Assembly (NCBI RefSeq): GCF_021341785.1
Contig: NZ_JAJTTF010000008.1
Span: 62,001-126,000 of the forward strand
Reading direction: 5' to 3'
Length of the DNA: 64,000 nt
DNA from: Microbacterium sp. Au-Mic1
GTDB taxonomy: Bacteria > Actinomycetota > Actinomycetes > Actinomycetales > Microbacteriaceae
In this document: positions 25,964 through 34,783 of the stretch, piece after piece
Layout of the letters: each line of letters begins with the position of its first letter
Position numbering within the stretch: the first letter of the stretch is position 1
Position numbers and translations under genes: made by a program
Notes under the pieces: generated by a model
The model's input: the letters and a program-made list of their open reading frames with translations, nothing else
Database searches by the model: none
Told to the model about the DNA's origin: nothing

Positions 25964-26257
25964 TCAAGACCTGCGGGACGCCGCCCAGCGCCGGCGGATC
26001 CTGTGCAGCAACGGCATGAGCCCGTAGATCACGATCGGGACGGCGATCGTCACCGTGATGATCGTGCGGGGGATCACGGGGATTCCCGCCATCAGCGGAC
26101 CGAGCAGCAGGTTGATCGCCAGGAGGGTCGGCGTCACGGCGATCCAGATCATGAGGGCGAGCGTGTGCTGACTCGGCGGCCGAGGGGTCGCGGGAGCCGT
26201 CGAGGCGGGCGGAGCCGCAGCGGCGGGCGGGACCATCGGGCCGGACGGGTGAGTCAT
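25964..26257 (-). CDS. Small two-helix membrane protein
   Basis: 97 residues from ATG 26257, which overlaps the flavoprotein stop (ATGA). The N-terminus is rich in Pro/Ala; two hydrophobic helices follow (ALMIWIAVTPTLLAINLLLG and TIITVTIAVPIVIYGLMPLL), and the end is basic (RIRRRWAASRRS). Coupling to the thioredoxin-reductase-like gene suggests a shared operon and perhaps a membrane partner. No named family is certain. Confidence 0.72.
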   Translation of the reverse strand: MTHPSGPMVPPAAAAPPASTAPATPRPPSQHTLALMIWIAVTPTLLAINLLLGPLMAGIPVIPRTIITVTIAVPIVIYGLMPLLHRIRRRWAASRRS

Positions 26258-27204
26258 GCGCCAACCGCCTCTCCGCTCAGCGCCGGCATGCGACGTGCGC
26301 CGCGGACATCCTCGTCCACGAGATCGGCGTTGACGTCCATCGCGACCGCATTGGCGTGACCTGCGGCGGTGATCACCTGCGCACGCGGATTCACGAGGTT
26401 GCCCGTCACCCACACACCGGGAACGGCAGTGCGCCCCGACCCATCGACGTGCACGAAGCCTGCGCCGTCGACGCCGCCGCCGAGAGCCACCACGAGTTCG
26501 GTGCGAGGGCGGGAATCCGGCCGGAGGAACAGCGCGTCAACGGGGACGGCGTCACCGCTGTCGAGCCGCACTCCGCCGAAGCGCTCACCGTCGACGAGCA
26601 GTTCGGTGACTCTGCCGTCCTGCATGCGGATGTCCCGCGCGCGGAGCTGGTGCTCGTCCTCCTCCGTGAGCACGCTGCCGTTCGTGAAGAAGGTCAGATC
26701 CGGCGACCATTGACGGACGAGGAGCGCATGCCGCACCGCGCCCGGAGCGCCGCCGAGCACCCCCAGTGCCCGATCGCCGACCTCGTAGCCGTGGCAGTAG
26801 GGGCAGTGCAGGAGGAAGCGCCCCCAGGCCTCTCGGGCGCCGGGGATGTCCGGAAGCACATCCTCGACACCCGTGGCGAGGATGATCCGACGGGCGGAGA
26901 TCTCGGATCCCTCCTCGGTCGTCAACACGAACCCGTCCTCGGCGTCGCCCGTGGCCGACCCCACGGGGTGCGGGATCAGGCGCACGCCGTAGGACGCGAT
27001 CTCCTCGCGTCCGATCTCCAGCAGTCGCGACGGCGGGAAGCCGTCGCGCGAGAGGAAGCCGTGAATGTGCGCGGCGGGCGCGTTACGCGGTGCGCCGGCG
27101 TCGAGGAGCACCACAGAGCGGCGGGAGCGGGCGAGGACGAGGGCGGCACTGAGTCCTGCGGCTCCGCCTCCGACGATCGCGGTGCCGAACAGTTCTCGGG
27201 TCAT
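26254..27204 (-). CDS. Thioredoxin-reductase-like FAD/NAD(P) oxidoreductase
   Basis: 316 residues. The FAD Rossmann motif AIVGGGAAGLSAALVLARS is at residues 9-27, a redox pair CPYC (C134, C137) is followed by HGYEVGDRALGVLGG (second nucleotide site), and GVWVTGNLVNPRAQVITAAGHA is the closing FAD motif. Size and motif order match the TrxB-like proteins of actinobacteria, not the housekeeping TrxB. Start ATG 27204 has no clear ribosome site. It is divergent from an XRE-cupin regulator 78 bases away, a recurrent pairing that suggests regulation by that protein. Confidence 0.85.
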   Translation of the reverse strand: MTRELFGTAIVGGGAAGLSAALVLARSRRSVVLLDAGAPRNAPAAHIHGFLSRDGFPPSRLLEIGREEIASYGVRLIPHPVGSATGDAEDGFVLTTEEGSEISARRIILATGVEDVLPDIPGAREAWGRFLLHCPYCHGYEVGDRALGVLGGAPGAVRHALLVRQWSPDLTFFTNGSVLTEEDEHQLRARDIRMQDGRVTELLVDGERFGGVRLDSGDAVPVDALFLRPDSRPRTELVVALGGGVDGAGFVHVDGSGRTAVPGVWVTGNLVNPRAQVITAAGHANAVAMDVNADLVDEDVRGARRMPALSGEAVGA

Positions 27205-27282
27205 GCGTCCAGGTTCGCGTCGGACTGCGCGATCTGGCAATCCTTCTTGCAGAAACCGCAAACCCCTGGTGTTCTTGTCGAT

Positions 27283-27876
27283 GTGGACACGAACGCAGAC
27301 CTCGCCGCCGCGCTGGACGGGATCGGACCGCGCCTGCAGCGCATCAGGACCAGTCGGGGCCTCACCCTCGCCGAGGTCGCGGAGCTCACCGGCACCTCGG
27401 CGAGCACCGTATCCCGGCTCGAGAGCGGCCTGCGCCGGCCCGGCCTCGAGCTGCTGTTCCCCCTGGCGCGGGCGTACGGGATGAGCCTGGACGACCTCGT
27501 CGGCGCGCCCGAGTTCGGGGATCCGCGCGTGCAGCTTCGTCCACGGCGCAGGAACGGGCGCATCGTGATCCCGCTGAGCCGCAATCCCGGGGGCGTACAG
27601 GCGTGGAAGGTCGTGCTGCCCGCCTCTCCCGGCCCCGGCGAGCTGCGCACGCATGACGGATCCGAGTGGATCTACGTCCTCAGCGGGCGCATCCGCCTCA
27701 TCGTCGGCCAACGGGACCTCGTTCTCGGACCGGGCGAGGTCGCCGACTTCGACACCCGCACTCCGCACTGGTTCGGGGCCACGGGCGACGCGCCCGCGGA
27801 GATCCTCAGTCTCTTCGATCGCAACGGCGCACGGGTGCACATCCCGGAGGCGAGCGACGACACCGTCGTGCACTGA
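27283..27876 (+). CDS. XRE-family regulator with C-terminal cupin
   Basis: 197 residues. The helix-turn-helix lies at about 17-70 (LQRIRTSRGLTLAEVAELTG, TSASTVSRLESGLRRPGLEL). The cupin occupies about 110-190 (GSEWIYVLSGRIRLIVGQRD, PGEVADFDTRTPHWFGA). Such regulators sense a small molecule through the cupin. The start is taken as GTG 27283, which gives the conserved VDTNADLAAALDGIGPRL opening; TGTTCT seven bases upstream could be a -10. The longer open frame upstream is antisense to the flavoprotein and lacks homology. Confidence 0.85.
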   Translation: MDTNADLAAALDGIGPRLQRIRTSRGLTLAEVAELTGTSASTVSRLESGLRRPGLELLFPLARAYGMSLDDLVGAPEFGDPRVQLRPRRRNGRIVIPLSRNPGGVQAWKVVLPASPGPGELRTHDGSEWIYVLSGRIRLIVGQRDLVLGPGEVADFDTRTPHWFGATGDAPAEILSLFDRNGARVHIPEASDDTVVH

Positions 27877-27937
27877 GCAGGACACCGGCGACGGCAGGTC
27901 GGTCGCGAGCGACATCGACGTCGACGCGTCCGCGCCC

Positions 27938-28900
27938 TCAGCCGGACGCCGCTACCAGGCGGGCGGCGACCGCGCGCAAAGCCGTGCGCACCTCGTCGCC
28001 CTCGAGGACGACGAAGCGGATCCCCGTGGCTCCGAGGTAGAGCGCGAACTCCTCCGGCGAGCGGGACCCCGCGACGAGGATGCTCGTCTCAGGCCCCTCC
28101 TCGGTCACGACCGCGACCGTGGCGTCGAAATGACGGCGCACCTCGGTCGCCGGAGCGCACATGCGCACCCGCGCGCGGTAGCGATAGGGCGCGGTCGTGA
28201 TGCTGTGCGCCGTGAACTCCCGCAGCGCCTCCTCCGGGATCTCCCGGGCCGGGAAGCCCTCCCGCAGCATCAGCGGGCCGCGGATCCGGTCGATCCGGAG
28301 CGTGCGCCATGCCTCGCGCTCGGGATCGAGTGCGATCAGGTACCAGCGCCGGGCGGTATGCACGATCCGGTGCGGCTCCACGATGCGGCGCACCTCGACG
28401 CCGTCGTGGCGGGTGTAGTCCAGGCGGAGGCGCTGCCGGGCATGGATGGCGGCCGCGATCGCCGCCACCACACCCGGATCCACCGCCGCGTCCGCTGTGC
28501 GGGTCGGATCCAGCGGCACCAGGGCGCGCTCGACCTCGGCGATGCGGGTGCGCGCCGCCGAGGAGAGGGACTGCTCGAGCTTCGCCAGCGCGCGCCCCGC
28601 GGCCTCCTCCATCCCTGTGACAACGCTGTTCGCGGCGGCGCGCAGCCCCACGGCGATCGCGATCGACTCGTCATCGGAGAGGGCGAGCGGCGGCACGCTC
28701 GCCCCCGGCCCCAGCCGGTACCCGCCGTGTCGGCCGCGCGTGGCCTCGATGCCGTATCCGAGCTCGCGGAGGTCGTCGATGTCGCGGCGCAGCGTGCGAT
28801 CGCTCACCTCGAGCCGCTCGCGCAGTTCGACGCCGCTCCACTCGCGGCGGATCTGCAGGAGCGAGAGGAGAGCGAGCGTGCGTCCGGTGGTGCGTGTCAT
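27938..28900 (-). CDS. WYL-domain HTH transcriptional regulator
   Basis: 320 residues. The N-terminal DeoR-like winged helix (RTLALLSLLQIRREWSGVEL, then LEVSDRTLRRDIDDLRELGYGIE) precedes a WYL domain (RRWYLIALDPEREAWRTLRIDRI) and a WCX C-terminal fold. WYL proteins often bind nucleotides or nucleic acids and act as repressors or activators. It starts at ATG 28900. It is divergent from the epoxide hydrolase gene 61 bases away and probably controls it. Confidence 0.87.
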   Translation of the reverse strand: MTRTTGRTLALLSLLQIRREWSGVELRERLEVSDRTLRRDIDDLRELGYGIEATRGRHGGYRLGPGASVPPLALSDDESIAIAVGLRAAANSVVTGMEEAAGRALAKLEQSLSSAARTRIAEVERALVPLDPTRTADAAVDPGVVAAIAAAIHARQRLRLDYTRHDGVEVRRIVEPHRIVHTARRWYLIALDPEREAWRTLRIDRIRGPLMLREGFPAREIPEEALREFTAHSITTAPYRYRARVRMCAPATEVRRHFDATVAVVTEEGPETSILVAGSRSPEEFALYLGATGIRFVVLEGDEVRTALRAVAARLVAASG

Positions 28901-28961
28901 GCGACCATGCTTCTTCCCTATCCGGTCATATTCTGGCCGTTGATGGCGAGAAGCTGAAGTC

Positions 28962-30134
28962 ATGAACGCACAACAGAGCGAATCCGCCGTCCTCCCGTTC
29001 CGCATCGAGATCGCCGAGACCGCCGTCGAGGACCTCCGCGCCCGGCTCCGCGGCGCCCGTTTCCCCGCCCCTCTGCCCGGAGACACCTGGCACGACGGCG
29101 TGCCCGTCGAGGTGCTCCGCGACCTCGTCGCCCGGTGGGAGCGGCACGACTGGCGGGCCACCGAGGAGCGCCTGAACAGCCACCCGCAGATCGTGACGCG
29201 CATCGACGGGCAGACGATCCACGCCGTGCACGTGCGCTCTCCGCATCCGGGGGCGACCCCGATCCTGCTCATGCACGGCTGGCCGGGATCCTTCCTGGAG
29301 TTCGAGGGTCTGATCGGGCCGCTGACGGATCCTGTCGCGCACGGCGGGGACGCCGCCGATGCGTTCGACGTGGTGATCCCCTCACACCCCGGATTCGGCT
29401 TCTCCACGCCGCTCGAGGATGCGGGCTGGACCGTCGCCCGCACGGCTGCGGCCTACATCGAGCTGATGACGCGACTCGGCTACGACCGTTTCGCGGTGCA
29501 GGGCGGCGACCACGGCGCGGCGGTGGCGCCGGAGATCGCGCAGCAGGCGCCGGAGCGCGTGCTCGGCGTGCACGCGAACGGATCGCTCGGCGGATCCTTC
29601 CTCGGCGAGCTCGACGAGGAGACGACGGCCCGGCTCACCCCGCTGGAGCAGGATCGGGTGCGCCGCGTCGGCGAGTTCATGCAGCGAGAGTTCGGCTACA
29701 TCGCGATCCAGGGCACACGGCCGGGCCTCATCGGCGCCATGACCGCGGACAGCCCGGTGGCCCAGTTCGCGTGGATCTACGACAAGCTGCAGGCGTGGAC
29801 CCACCCGGTCGACGCCGACGCGGTCGACGTGCTGGGCGAGCGCTTCGTGTTCGAGAACGCCGCGCTGTACTGGTTCACGGCCAGCGGCGGATCGTCCGCG
29901 GCGCTGGTCTATGCGCTGAACACGGCATGGGAGGCGCCGAAGCCGAGCTCCGGAGTGCCGACCGCCGTGATCGTGTTCGCGCACGACATCGGCCTGCGAT
30001 TCGCCGAGGAGCAGCACCACCGCATCGTGCGGTGGACCGACGTCGAGGATCGCGGCGGCCACTTCGCGGCCATGGAGGAGCCGGGCCTCCTCATCGACGA
30101 CATCCGCGAGTTCTTCGGATCCTTGCGGGCCTGA
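28962..30134 (+). CDS. Epoxide hydrolase with EHN domain
   Basis: 390 residues. The N-terminal EHN segment (FRIEIAETAVEDLRARLRGA) precedes an alpha/beta-hydrolase. HGWPGS (105-110) forms the oxyanion-side motif, the nucleophile is D183 in QGGDHGAAV, and the late His falls in EDRGGHFAAMEEP. These enzymes open epoxides to diols through an Asp-ester intermediate. Cytoplasmic; no signal peptide. The WYL regulator next door is the likely controller. A 25-base tandem repeat starts 16 bases after the stop. Confidence 0.9.
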   Translation: MNAQQSESAVLPFRIEIAETAVEDLRARLRGARFPAPLPGDTWHDGVPVEVLRDLVARWERHDWRATEERLNSHPQIVTRIDGQTIHAVHVRSPHPGATPILLMHGWPGSFLEFEGLIGPLTDPVAHGGDAADAFDVVIPSHPGFGFSTPLEDAGWTVARTAAAYIELMTRLGYDRFAVQGGDHGAAVAPEIAQQAPERVLGVHANGSLGGSFLGELDEETTARLTPLEQDRVRRVGEFMQREFGYIAIQGTRPGLIGAMTADSPVAQFAWIYDKLQAWTHPVDADAVDVLGERFVFENAALYWFTASGGSSAALVYALNTAWEAPKPSSGVPTAVIVFAHDIGLRFAEEQHHRIVRWTDVEDRGGHFAAMEEPGLLIDDIREFFGSLRA

Positions 30135-30150
30135 CGCGGACGGGGCCGTC

Positions 30151-30244
30151 GCTCAGCGCGCCGACTCGACACCGGGCTCAGCGGGCCGGCTCGACACCGG
30201 GCTCAGCGGGCCGGCTCGGCACACGGCTCAGCGCGTGGGCTCGG
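30151..30244. repeat. 25-bp tandem repeat, about 3.8 units
   Basis: Units begin at 30151, 30176, 30201 and 30226, each opening GCTCAGCG. Units 1 and 2 differ at only two positions; later units diverge more. There are no spacers, so it is not a CRISPR. The last partial unit overlaps the end of the 71-residue minus-strand gene and supplies its stop codon (30228-30230). Confidence 0.85.
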
Positions 30245-30443
30245 CCGCACCGCCCGTGTCCGGTTCCACGGGCGGCAGCGGGATCGCCACGCTCGCCGCG
30301 GACGTCGGCGTGCCGAGACCGAGCCCGAACGGATCCGCCGTCGGCTGCTCGGGGAGCAGATCAGCCTCGTCGCGGTCGAACAGCTCTCCGGGCAGCGCCG
30401 CCCATTCGCTCGGCTCTTCCGGCTTCTGCGTGAACATGCCCAT
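30228..30443 (-). CDS. Small acidic hypothetical protein
   Basis: 71 residues starting MGMFTQKPEEPSEWAALPGE; acidic and Pro-rich with no membrane segment. CACAAT lies six bases before the ATG, compatible with a leaderless start. The C-terminal residues EPTR and the stop fall within the last unit of the 25-base repeat, so its length may vary between strains. Function is unknown; it looks like a conserved lineage protein, but I cannot verify that. Confidence 0.55.
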   Translation of the reverse strand: MGMFTQKPEEPSEWAALPGELFDRDEADLLPEQPTADPFGLGLGTPTSAASVAIPLPPVEPDTGGAAEPTR

Positions 30444-30496
30444 GCGTCCATTGTGCGCCCGCCGGTGCGGGAGCGGATCCGCCGGATCCCCGAGGG

Positions 30497-31552
30497 TCAG
30501 CCGCGCAGGAGCGTCGCCCGGGCGCTGATCCGCGGAGCGTCCGGCACCAGCACGGCCAGAACGCGCACGAAGGTGGTCATCCAGACCAGGCCCAGCCCCA
30601 CGGCGATCGCCTCGAGCCCGGCCGAGGAGTACAGCCCCATCGGCCAGTGCAGCAGCACCGCCGCCACCAGCAGCACGCCGAGGCCCACCGTGGCGATCAC
30701 GAGCGCCCGCGGCGGGCCGGGCAGCGCCCGCGTCGAGATCAGGGCGGCGAGCGCGAACAGCGCGAGTGTGCCGATGGCCGCGATCCAGTGCACGACGCGG
30801 TTCAGCTCGATCGGCACGAAGCCCACGACGGCGAGAGCCGCCCCGGTCGCGCCCCAGAGGGCGACGACCACGGCGATCCCGCGCAGTGCGCCGTCACCGC
30901 GCAGCCGGTGCAGGTCGCGGCCGATGTACGCGCCGACGGTGGCGAACAGCAGCCCCGCCACGACCAGGGTGCCGTTGAACGCCCAGCCGCGGGCGCCGAG
31001 GCCGAGCTGCGAGAAGTTCTGCTGCCACCACAGCGGATCCGACGCGGTCGCCATCGCGAACAGCGTGCCGATCGTGAGGAACCCGAACAGCAGGGTCGCC
31101 AGATCCCGCGTGCGGATCCCGACGCCGGCGGTGTAGGCGAACCGTCCGCCGATCGCCGCTGCGACGCCGGCGACCAGGGCGCCGCCCAGGGTCGGGGCGG
31201 TGAAGTCGTGCAAGCCGGCGCCGAAGACGACGCCCCCCAGCAGCACCCCGAACGCGGTCACCGCCGCGAAGGCCACGGTCAGCGCGACGGCCGACACGTG
31301 CGACACCGCCGTCTGCCATGGCGGCATCGGGTCGGTCTCGCCACGGCGGTGCTGCACCGTGCTGACGACGAACGCGGCCGCCGCGATGACACCGGCGATC
31401 ACCGCGACGGGCTGGCTCAGCGATCCGGGTCCGGTGAGCGCGCGGGACGGACCGAGCAGCGCGACAAGCCCCGCGAGCGTGCCGAGGGCGAAGCAGACCG
31501 CCGTCGCCCACACCGTGCGCGTCTCGTTGCGCAGCCCGCGCGAGGTGTCCAT
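30497..31552 (-). CDS. DUF998-type multipass membrane protein
   Basis: 351 residues with about nine to ten hydrophobic helices (for example AVCFALGTLAGLVALLG, VAVIAGVIAAAAFVVSTV, VALTVAFAAVTAFGVLLGG). The short motif QQNFSQLG and its spacing resemble the DUF998/frag1-like membrane family. Role unknown. The start is ATG 31552. Next upstream on the same strand is another small membrane protein, 96 bases away. Confidence 0.68.
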   Translation of the reverse strand: MDTSRGLRNETRTVWATAVCFALGTLAGLVALLGPSRALTGPGSLSQPVAVIAGVIAAAAFVVSTVQHRRGETDPMPPWQTAVSHVSAVALTVAFAAVTAFGVLLGGVVFGAGLHDFTAPTLGGALVAGVAAAIGGRFAYTAGVGIRTRDLATLLFGFLTIGTLFAMATASDPLWWQQNFSQLGLGARGWAFNGTLVVAGLLFATVGAYIGRDLHRLRGDGALRGIAVVVALWGATGAALAVVGFVPIELNRVVHWIAAIGTLALFALAALISTRALPGPPRALVIATVGLGVLLVAAVLLHWPMGLYSSAGLEAIAVGLGLVWMTTFVRVLAVLVPDAPRISARATLLRG

Positions 31553-31647
31553 GCCGTCATCGAACCACGTCCCGCCGACGTCGGCCCGGCGACCGTCCGC
31601 GGGCCGTGGATCCGGATCCGATCGGCCGCCGCGGACACCGGAGTCCG

Positions 31648-32202
31648 TCAGCGCGCGACGGGGCCCGTGCCTCCGTGCATCTCACCGCGGAGGGGCCAGC
31701 GCCCGTTTCGCTGACGGAACTCGTTCGCGCGCAGGAGCGGCGAGACGTCGAAGAGACGTGGATTCAGCCGCAGCCGCGGACCGGACGAGCCCCGCACGGT
31801 CAGCCGGAACCCCCCGCCGGACGCCTGCACGGAGAAGTCGGTGATGTCGGCGTAGGCGATCACGGCCTCGCGCCCCCAGACCGTGCGGAACGCGATCTCG
31901 TCGACCCGGGGCTCGACGTAGAAGTTGCGGTACATCACGAGGAACACCACGCCACCGAGCAGGATCCCGATCGAGGCGATCCGCAGCGGCCACAGCATGC
32001 CGTCGCTGTTGTTCTCGGTGAAGGAGGCCAGCCCCATCATCAGCCCGACGGCGACGAACAGCGCGCCCGCGAGCGGTACGAACACCGGCATACGCTGCCG
32101 CACGGGTCCCACCGATCGGCGCCCGCGCATCCGCGACACGGCGGCCGCCACGAGGATCAGGACGGCCAGCACGAGGAGGACCTTCACCACGACCGCGGAC
32201 AC
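31648..32202 (-). CDS. Membrane protein with PH-like C-terminal domain
   Basis: 184 residues. Three hydrophobic segments (VVKVLLVLAVLILVAAAV, FVPLAGALFVAVGLMMGL, IASIGILLGGVVFLVMYRN) precede a soluble beta-rich part (EIAFRTVWGREAVIAYADIT) resembling a bacterial PH fold. No known function. It starts 72 bases after a hairpin that ends the SRPBCC transcription unit. Confidence 0.65.
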   Translation of the reverse strand: MSAVVVKVLLVLAVLILVAAAVSRMRGRRSVGPVRQRMPVFVPLAGALFVAVGLMMGLASFTENNSDGMLWPLRIASIGILLGGVVFLVMYRNFYVEPRVDEIAFRTVWGREAVIAYADITDFSVQASGGGFRLTVRGSSGPRLRLNPRLFDVSPLLRANEFRQRNGRWPLRGEMHGGTGPVAR

Positions 32203-32273
32203 CCCTCGAAGGTACCGCGTCGAACCCCCGTCGATGTCCGCCCGCTCGCGCCCTCGCCCGAGGGCTGTGCCCG

Positions 32274-32339
32274 GAACGCAGGAGATCCCGGCCGGAACCG
32301 CTCCCGAGACGGGAGGGGCGACCAGGATCTCCTGCGTTC
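32274..32339. terminator. Terminator hairpin after the SRPBCC gene
   Basis: Perfect 14-base arms GAACGCAGGAGATC (32274-32287) and GATCTCCTGCGTTC (32326-32339). The enclosed loop contains a second small stem (CTCCCG/CGGGAG). It lies right after the minus-strand stop at 32350. Confidence 0.7.
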
Positions 32340-32349
32340 GGGGCGGCGG

Positions 32350-33327
32350 TCAGACCAGGACCAGGTCCTCCATGCGCGCGTACGACGCCTCCATGCCATC
32401 GACCATGCCGGTCGCCAGGATCATGTCGCGGGTCTCGACATCGGGGTACTCGACGAGAAGGGTGATCAGCGTCGCGCCGTCCTCCTCGTAGAGGTTGAGG
32501 TCGTTCAGCGTGACCGGGCCGTCGGCACCCTGCATCTTCTCGGTGGTCACCGCGCGGCGCGTGGCATCGACGAACAGCGCTTCTCCCTCGAAGCCGAAGG
32601 CCTGGCCCGCGGTGTCGCCGGTCGGAGCCCAGGAGTAGCGGTACGCCTGACCCGGCTCAGTGGCGATCACGCATTCGGTCATCTCCCAGCCGTCCGGCCC
32701 GAGCAGCCACTGCTTCACGAGTTCCGGCTCGTGGTGGGCCCGCCACACCAGATCCTGCGGACCTTCGACGAGCCGCGTGATGCGCACATGCGTGTCGTCC
32801 AGCAGCTCGACGCGGGTGCCCTTGCCCTGGGCGTAGGCGCGCAGATCCTGCAGCACCGTGTCGAGCTGGCTCATCGCGGCCTTCGTGCCCTCGATCACTC
32901 CCATCGCGACGACCTGCTCGAGCGCCTCGGCCGACTCGAAGTGGCTGGTGCCGGTCATGCGGGTGCCCTCGGCGGTCGGAGCGAACTCCAGCGTCATCCG
33001 CATCGCCGGGAAGCCGTCGATCGGCAGCCCGGAGTCGTCGACGAACGAGTCGAGCACCTCGAACAGCGCGGGCGCCTCGATGCGGGTGAACTCCCATCGC
33101 CCCGACGACTTCTCGCCGCGGGGGCCGTCGAGCCGGTACTGCGCGATGCCGCCGACCGTGTGGTCGAACTCGGTGAAGGTGGCCGGCCATCCGGGCGGGC
33201 CCCAGAAGCGCTCGAGCTGGCGCGGGTCGGAGTATGCGGCCCACACGCGCTCCACCGGGGCGGCGAAGTCGGCGAGGATCGTCAGCGTCAGGTTCTCGGG
33301 ATCGGTGATCACGTCGGTGACAGGCAT
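32350..33327 (-). CDS. Tandem SRPBCC (AHSA1-type) protein
   Basis: 325 residues holding two START-like/AHSA1 domains: the first at about 10-160 (ADFAAPVERVWAAYSDPRQL, ERFWGPPGWPATFTEFD) and the second at about 170-325 (LVEGPQDLVWRAHHEPELVK, WLLGPDGWEMTECVI). SRPBCC domains bind hydrophobic ligands. It follows an ArsR regulator gene by 21 bases on the same strand. This ArsR-SRPBCC operon layout is common in actinobacteria, though the ligand is rarely known. Confidence 0.88.
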   Translation of the reverse strand: MPVTDVITDPENLTLTILADFAAPVERVWAAYSDPRQLERFWGPPGWPATFTEFDHTVGGIAQYRLDGPRGEKSSGRWEFTRIEAPALFEVLDSFVDDSGLPIDGFPAMRMTLEFAPTAEGTRMTGTSHFESAEALEQVVAMGVIEGTKAAMSQLDTVLQDLRAYAQGKGTRVELLDDTHVRITRLVEGPQDLVWRAHHEPELVKQWLLGPDGWEMTECVIATEPGQAYRYSWAPTGDTAGQAFGFEGEALFVDATRRAVTTEKMQGADGPVTLNDLNLYEEDGATLITLLVEYPDVETRDMILATGMVDGMEASYARMEDLVLV

Positions 33328-33348
33328 GTCACCCTCCTTCTGTGTCGG

Positions 33349-33747
33349 TCAGGTGGTGGTGGATCCGCGCGGCGCGGATCCGGGATCGGTGTCGGTGTCG
33401 ACGTCAGGGCCGGAGTCCTCGGCGAGCAGCTGGTCGAGCAGCGAGATGCGGCTCCGCCACAGGTCCTCGTAGCGGGCGAGCAGTGCCCGGGCGCGCGCGA
33501 TCATCTCGGGATTAGCGCGGACCAGCCGCTCGCGTCCCTCGGCGCGCTTGACGATGAGTTCGGCCGCCTCGAGCACCGCCACGTGCTTCTGCACCGCCGC
33601 GAACGACATGTCGTAGTCGCGAGCGAGCTCGGACACGGACTGCTCCTGGGCGATCGTGCGGCGCAGGATGTCGCGCCGCGTGCTCGCCGCCAGGGCCTGG
33701 AACACTCGGTCGATCTGTTCATCGCTCAGTTCATCTCGTACAACCAT
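33349..33747 (-). CDS. ArsR-family winged-helix regulator
   Basis: 132 residues with a winged helix (VFQALAASTRRDILRRTIAQ, SVSELARDYDMSFAAVQKHV, LEAAELIVKRAEGRERL). No Cys cluster for metal sensing is seen, so the signal is probably organic. The ATG at 33747 lies inside a perfect palindrome that is the likely operator, with TAATCT eight bases upstream as a -10. It is co-transcribed with the SRPBCC gene, which may be the ligand-handling partner. Confidence 0.88.
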   Translation of the reverse strand: MVVRDELSDEQIDRVFQALAASTRRDILRRTIAQEQSVSELARDYDMSFAAVQKHVAVLEAAELIVKRAEGRERLVRANPEMIARARALLARYEDLWRSRISLLDQLLAEDSGPDVDTDTDPGSAPRGSTTT

Positions 33748-33756
33748 TTGGTTGTA
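33739..33756. promoter_or_regulatory. ArsR operator palindrome TACAACCA-TT-TGGTTGTA
   Basis: Eight-base perfect arms around TT. It covers the start codon and lies directly against the -10 (TAATCT, 33761-33756) of the ArsR gene. Its position and symmetry fit autorepression. Confidence 0.65.
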
Positions 33757-33953
33757 GATTAGGCCGGCCGGATCCGGATGTCAAGACCCGGACTTGTCGG
33801 AATCCAGCGATCGTCCGCCCCGGTCGACCACGCCCGGACACGACACCCCCCTCCGATGCGGCCAGCCCCGCCGCCTGAGCGGGGTTCCCGGCCCGGGCGG
33901 CCCGCAGAGCCGCCCTACCGCCATGCCAGTCCCGCCAGGCCTATCCTGACCGC

Positions 33954-34424
33954 ATGGACGAGAACCCGGATCCGCACATCGTCGCCGAGGGGCTGCTGCC
34001 GACGCCGTTCACGGCCGACGAGATCCGCGCGGCGCTGCGCCACGGGGCGGTGATCCGGATCCTCGATGAAGCAGCCGACGGCACCTCACTCGAACGGATC
34101 AACCGCTTCTCGGACGGCGATGACGACGGTGCCACGCTGACCAGCCACGCCCTCGCCAGCCCCGGCGCAGCCGTCTCGAAGCGCGTCACCTGGCGGGATC
34201 TGCAGGCGCACGCCGCGTTCCCCGCGGATCGGACCGCCGTGGTCACCGAGACGATCGAGCACCCGCTCGGGCGCCTCGAATGCCTACGCTACGACGTGAG
34301 CGATGGCGACGGCGGCGCCGTGTTCTGGTTCGCGCTCGCGCATCCGGGGATGCCGGTGCAGTACGAGGCGACGGACGCGGCAGGCCGCACCCGCACCACC
34401 GCGCAGGAGATCACCCCGGGCTGA
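33954..34424 (+). CDS. Hypothetical cytoplasmic protein
   Basis: 156 residues, mixed alpha/beta with no membrane segment. Landmarks: LPTPFTADEIRAALRHGAVI, LTSHALASPGAAVSKRVTW and VSDGDGGAVFWFALAHPGMP. A TATCCT hexamer ends six bases before the ATG (33942-33947), so the transcript is probably leaderless. It converges on the ArsR-like gene. No family is recognised with confidence. Confidence 0.65.
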   Translation: MDENPDPHIVAEGLLPTPFTADEIRAALRHGAVIRILDEAADGTSLERINRFSDGDDDGATLTSHALASPGAAVSKRVTWRDLQAHAAFPADRTAVVTETIEHPLGRLECLRYDVSDGDGGAVFWFALAHPGMPVQYEATDAAGRTRTTAQEITPG

Positions 34425-34461
34425 CCGCCGGAACAGCGCGCGCTCCGGATCCCACTCCCGC

Positions 34462-34782
34462 TCAGGCCCCCTGCGAACCCAGCACCGCGTCGAGCAGGCC
34501 GGGGAACTTCGCGTCGAGGTCATCCCGGCGCAGGGTGAGCATGCGGCGGCGGCCGTTGGGCTCGTTGCGGATCACGCCCGCCTCGCGCAGCACCTTCATG
34601 AAGTGCGACTTCGTCGACTTCGGCAGGTCGGGGTCCGTCGCGTGGCACGCCGCCATGTCGAGCGGACCGGCGACGAGCTGGCGCGCGATGGACAGTCGTT
34701 CCGGATCGCTGAGCGCGAAGAGCACCGCGGTGAGCTCGATCTCGGAGCGTTCCGGATGCGGAAGGTCGACGGCGCCTGGCAT
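34462..34782 (-). CDS. ArsR-like winged-helix regulator of the MFS gene
   Basis: 106 residues: FALSDPERLSIARQLVAGPL, then KSTKSHFMKVLREAGVIRNE, then GRRRMLTLRRDDLDAKFPGL. The start is ATG 34782; TATTAT (34794-34789) ends six bases before it, inside the first operator. It is divergent from the MFS transporter with two matching inverted repeats between them. It is therefore likely an autoregulated repressor of the exporter. The effector is unknown, and no thiol cluster suggests a metal. Confidence 0.85.
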   Translation of the reverse strand: MPGAVDLPHPERSEIELTAVLFALSDPERLSIARQLVAGPLDMAACHATDPDLPKSTKSHFMKVLREAGVIRNEPNGRRRMLTLRRDDLDAKFPGLLDAVLGSQGA

Positions 34783-34783
34783 G

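Noticed and set aside
30151..30244. CRISPR array
   Set aside because: The 25-bp units are directly adjacent with no spacers, and there are no cas genes.
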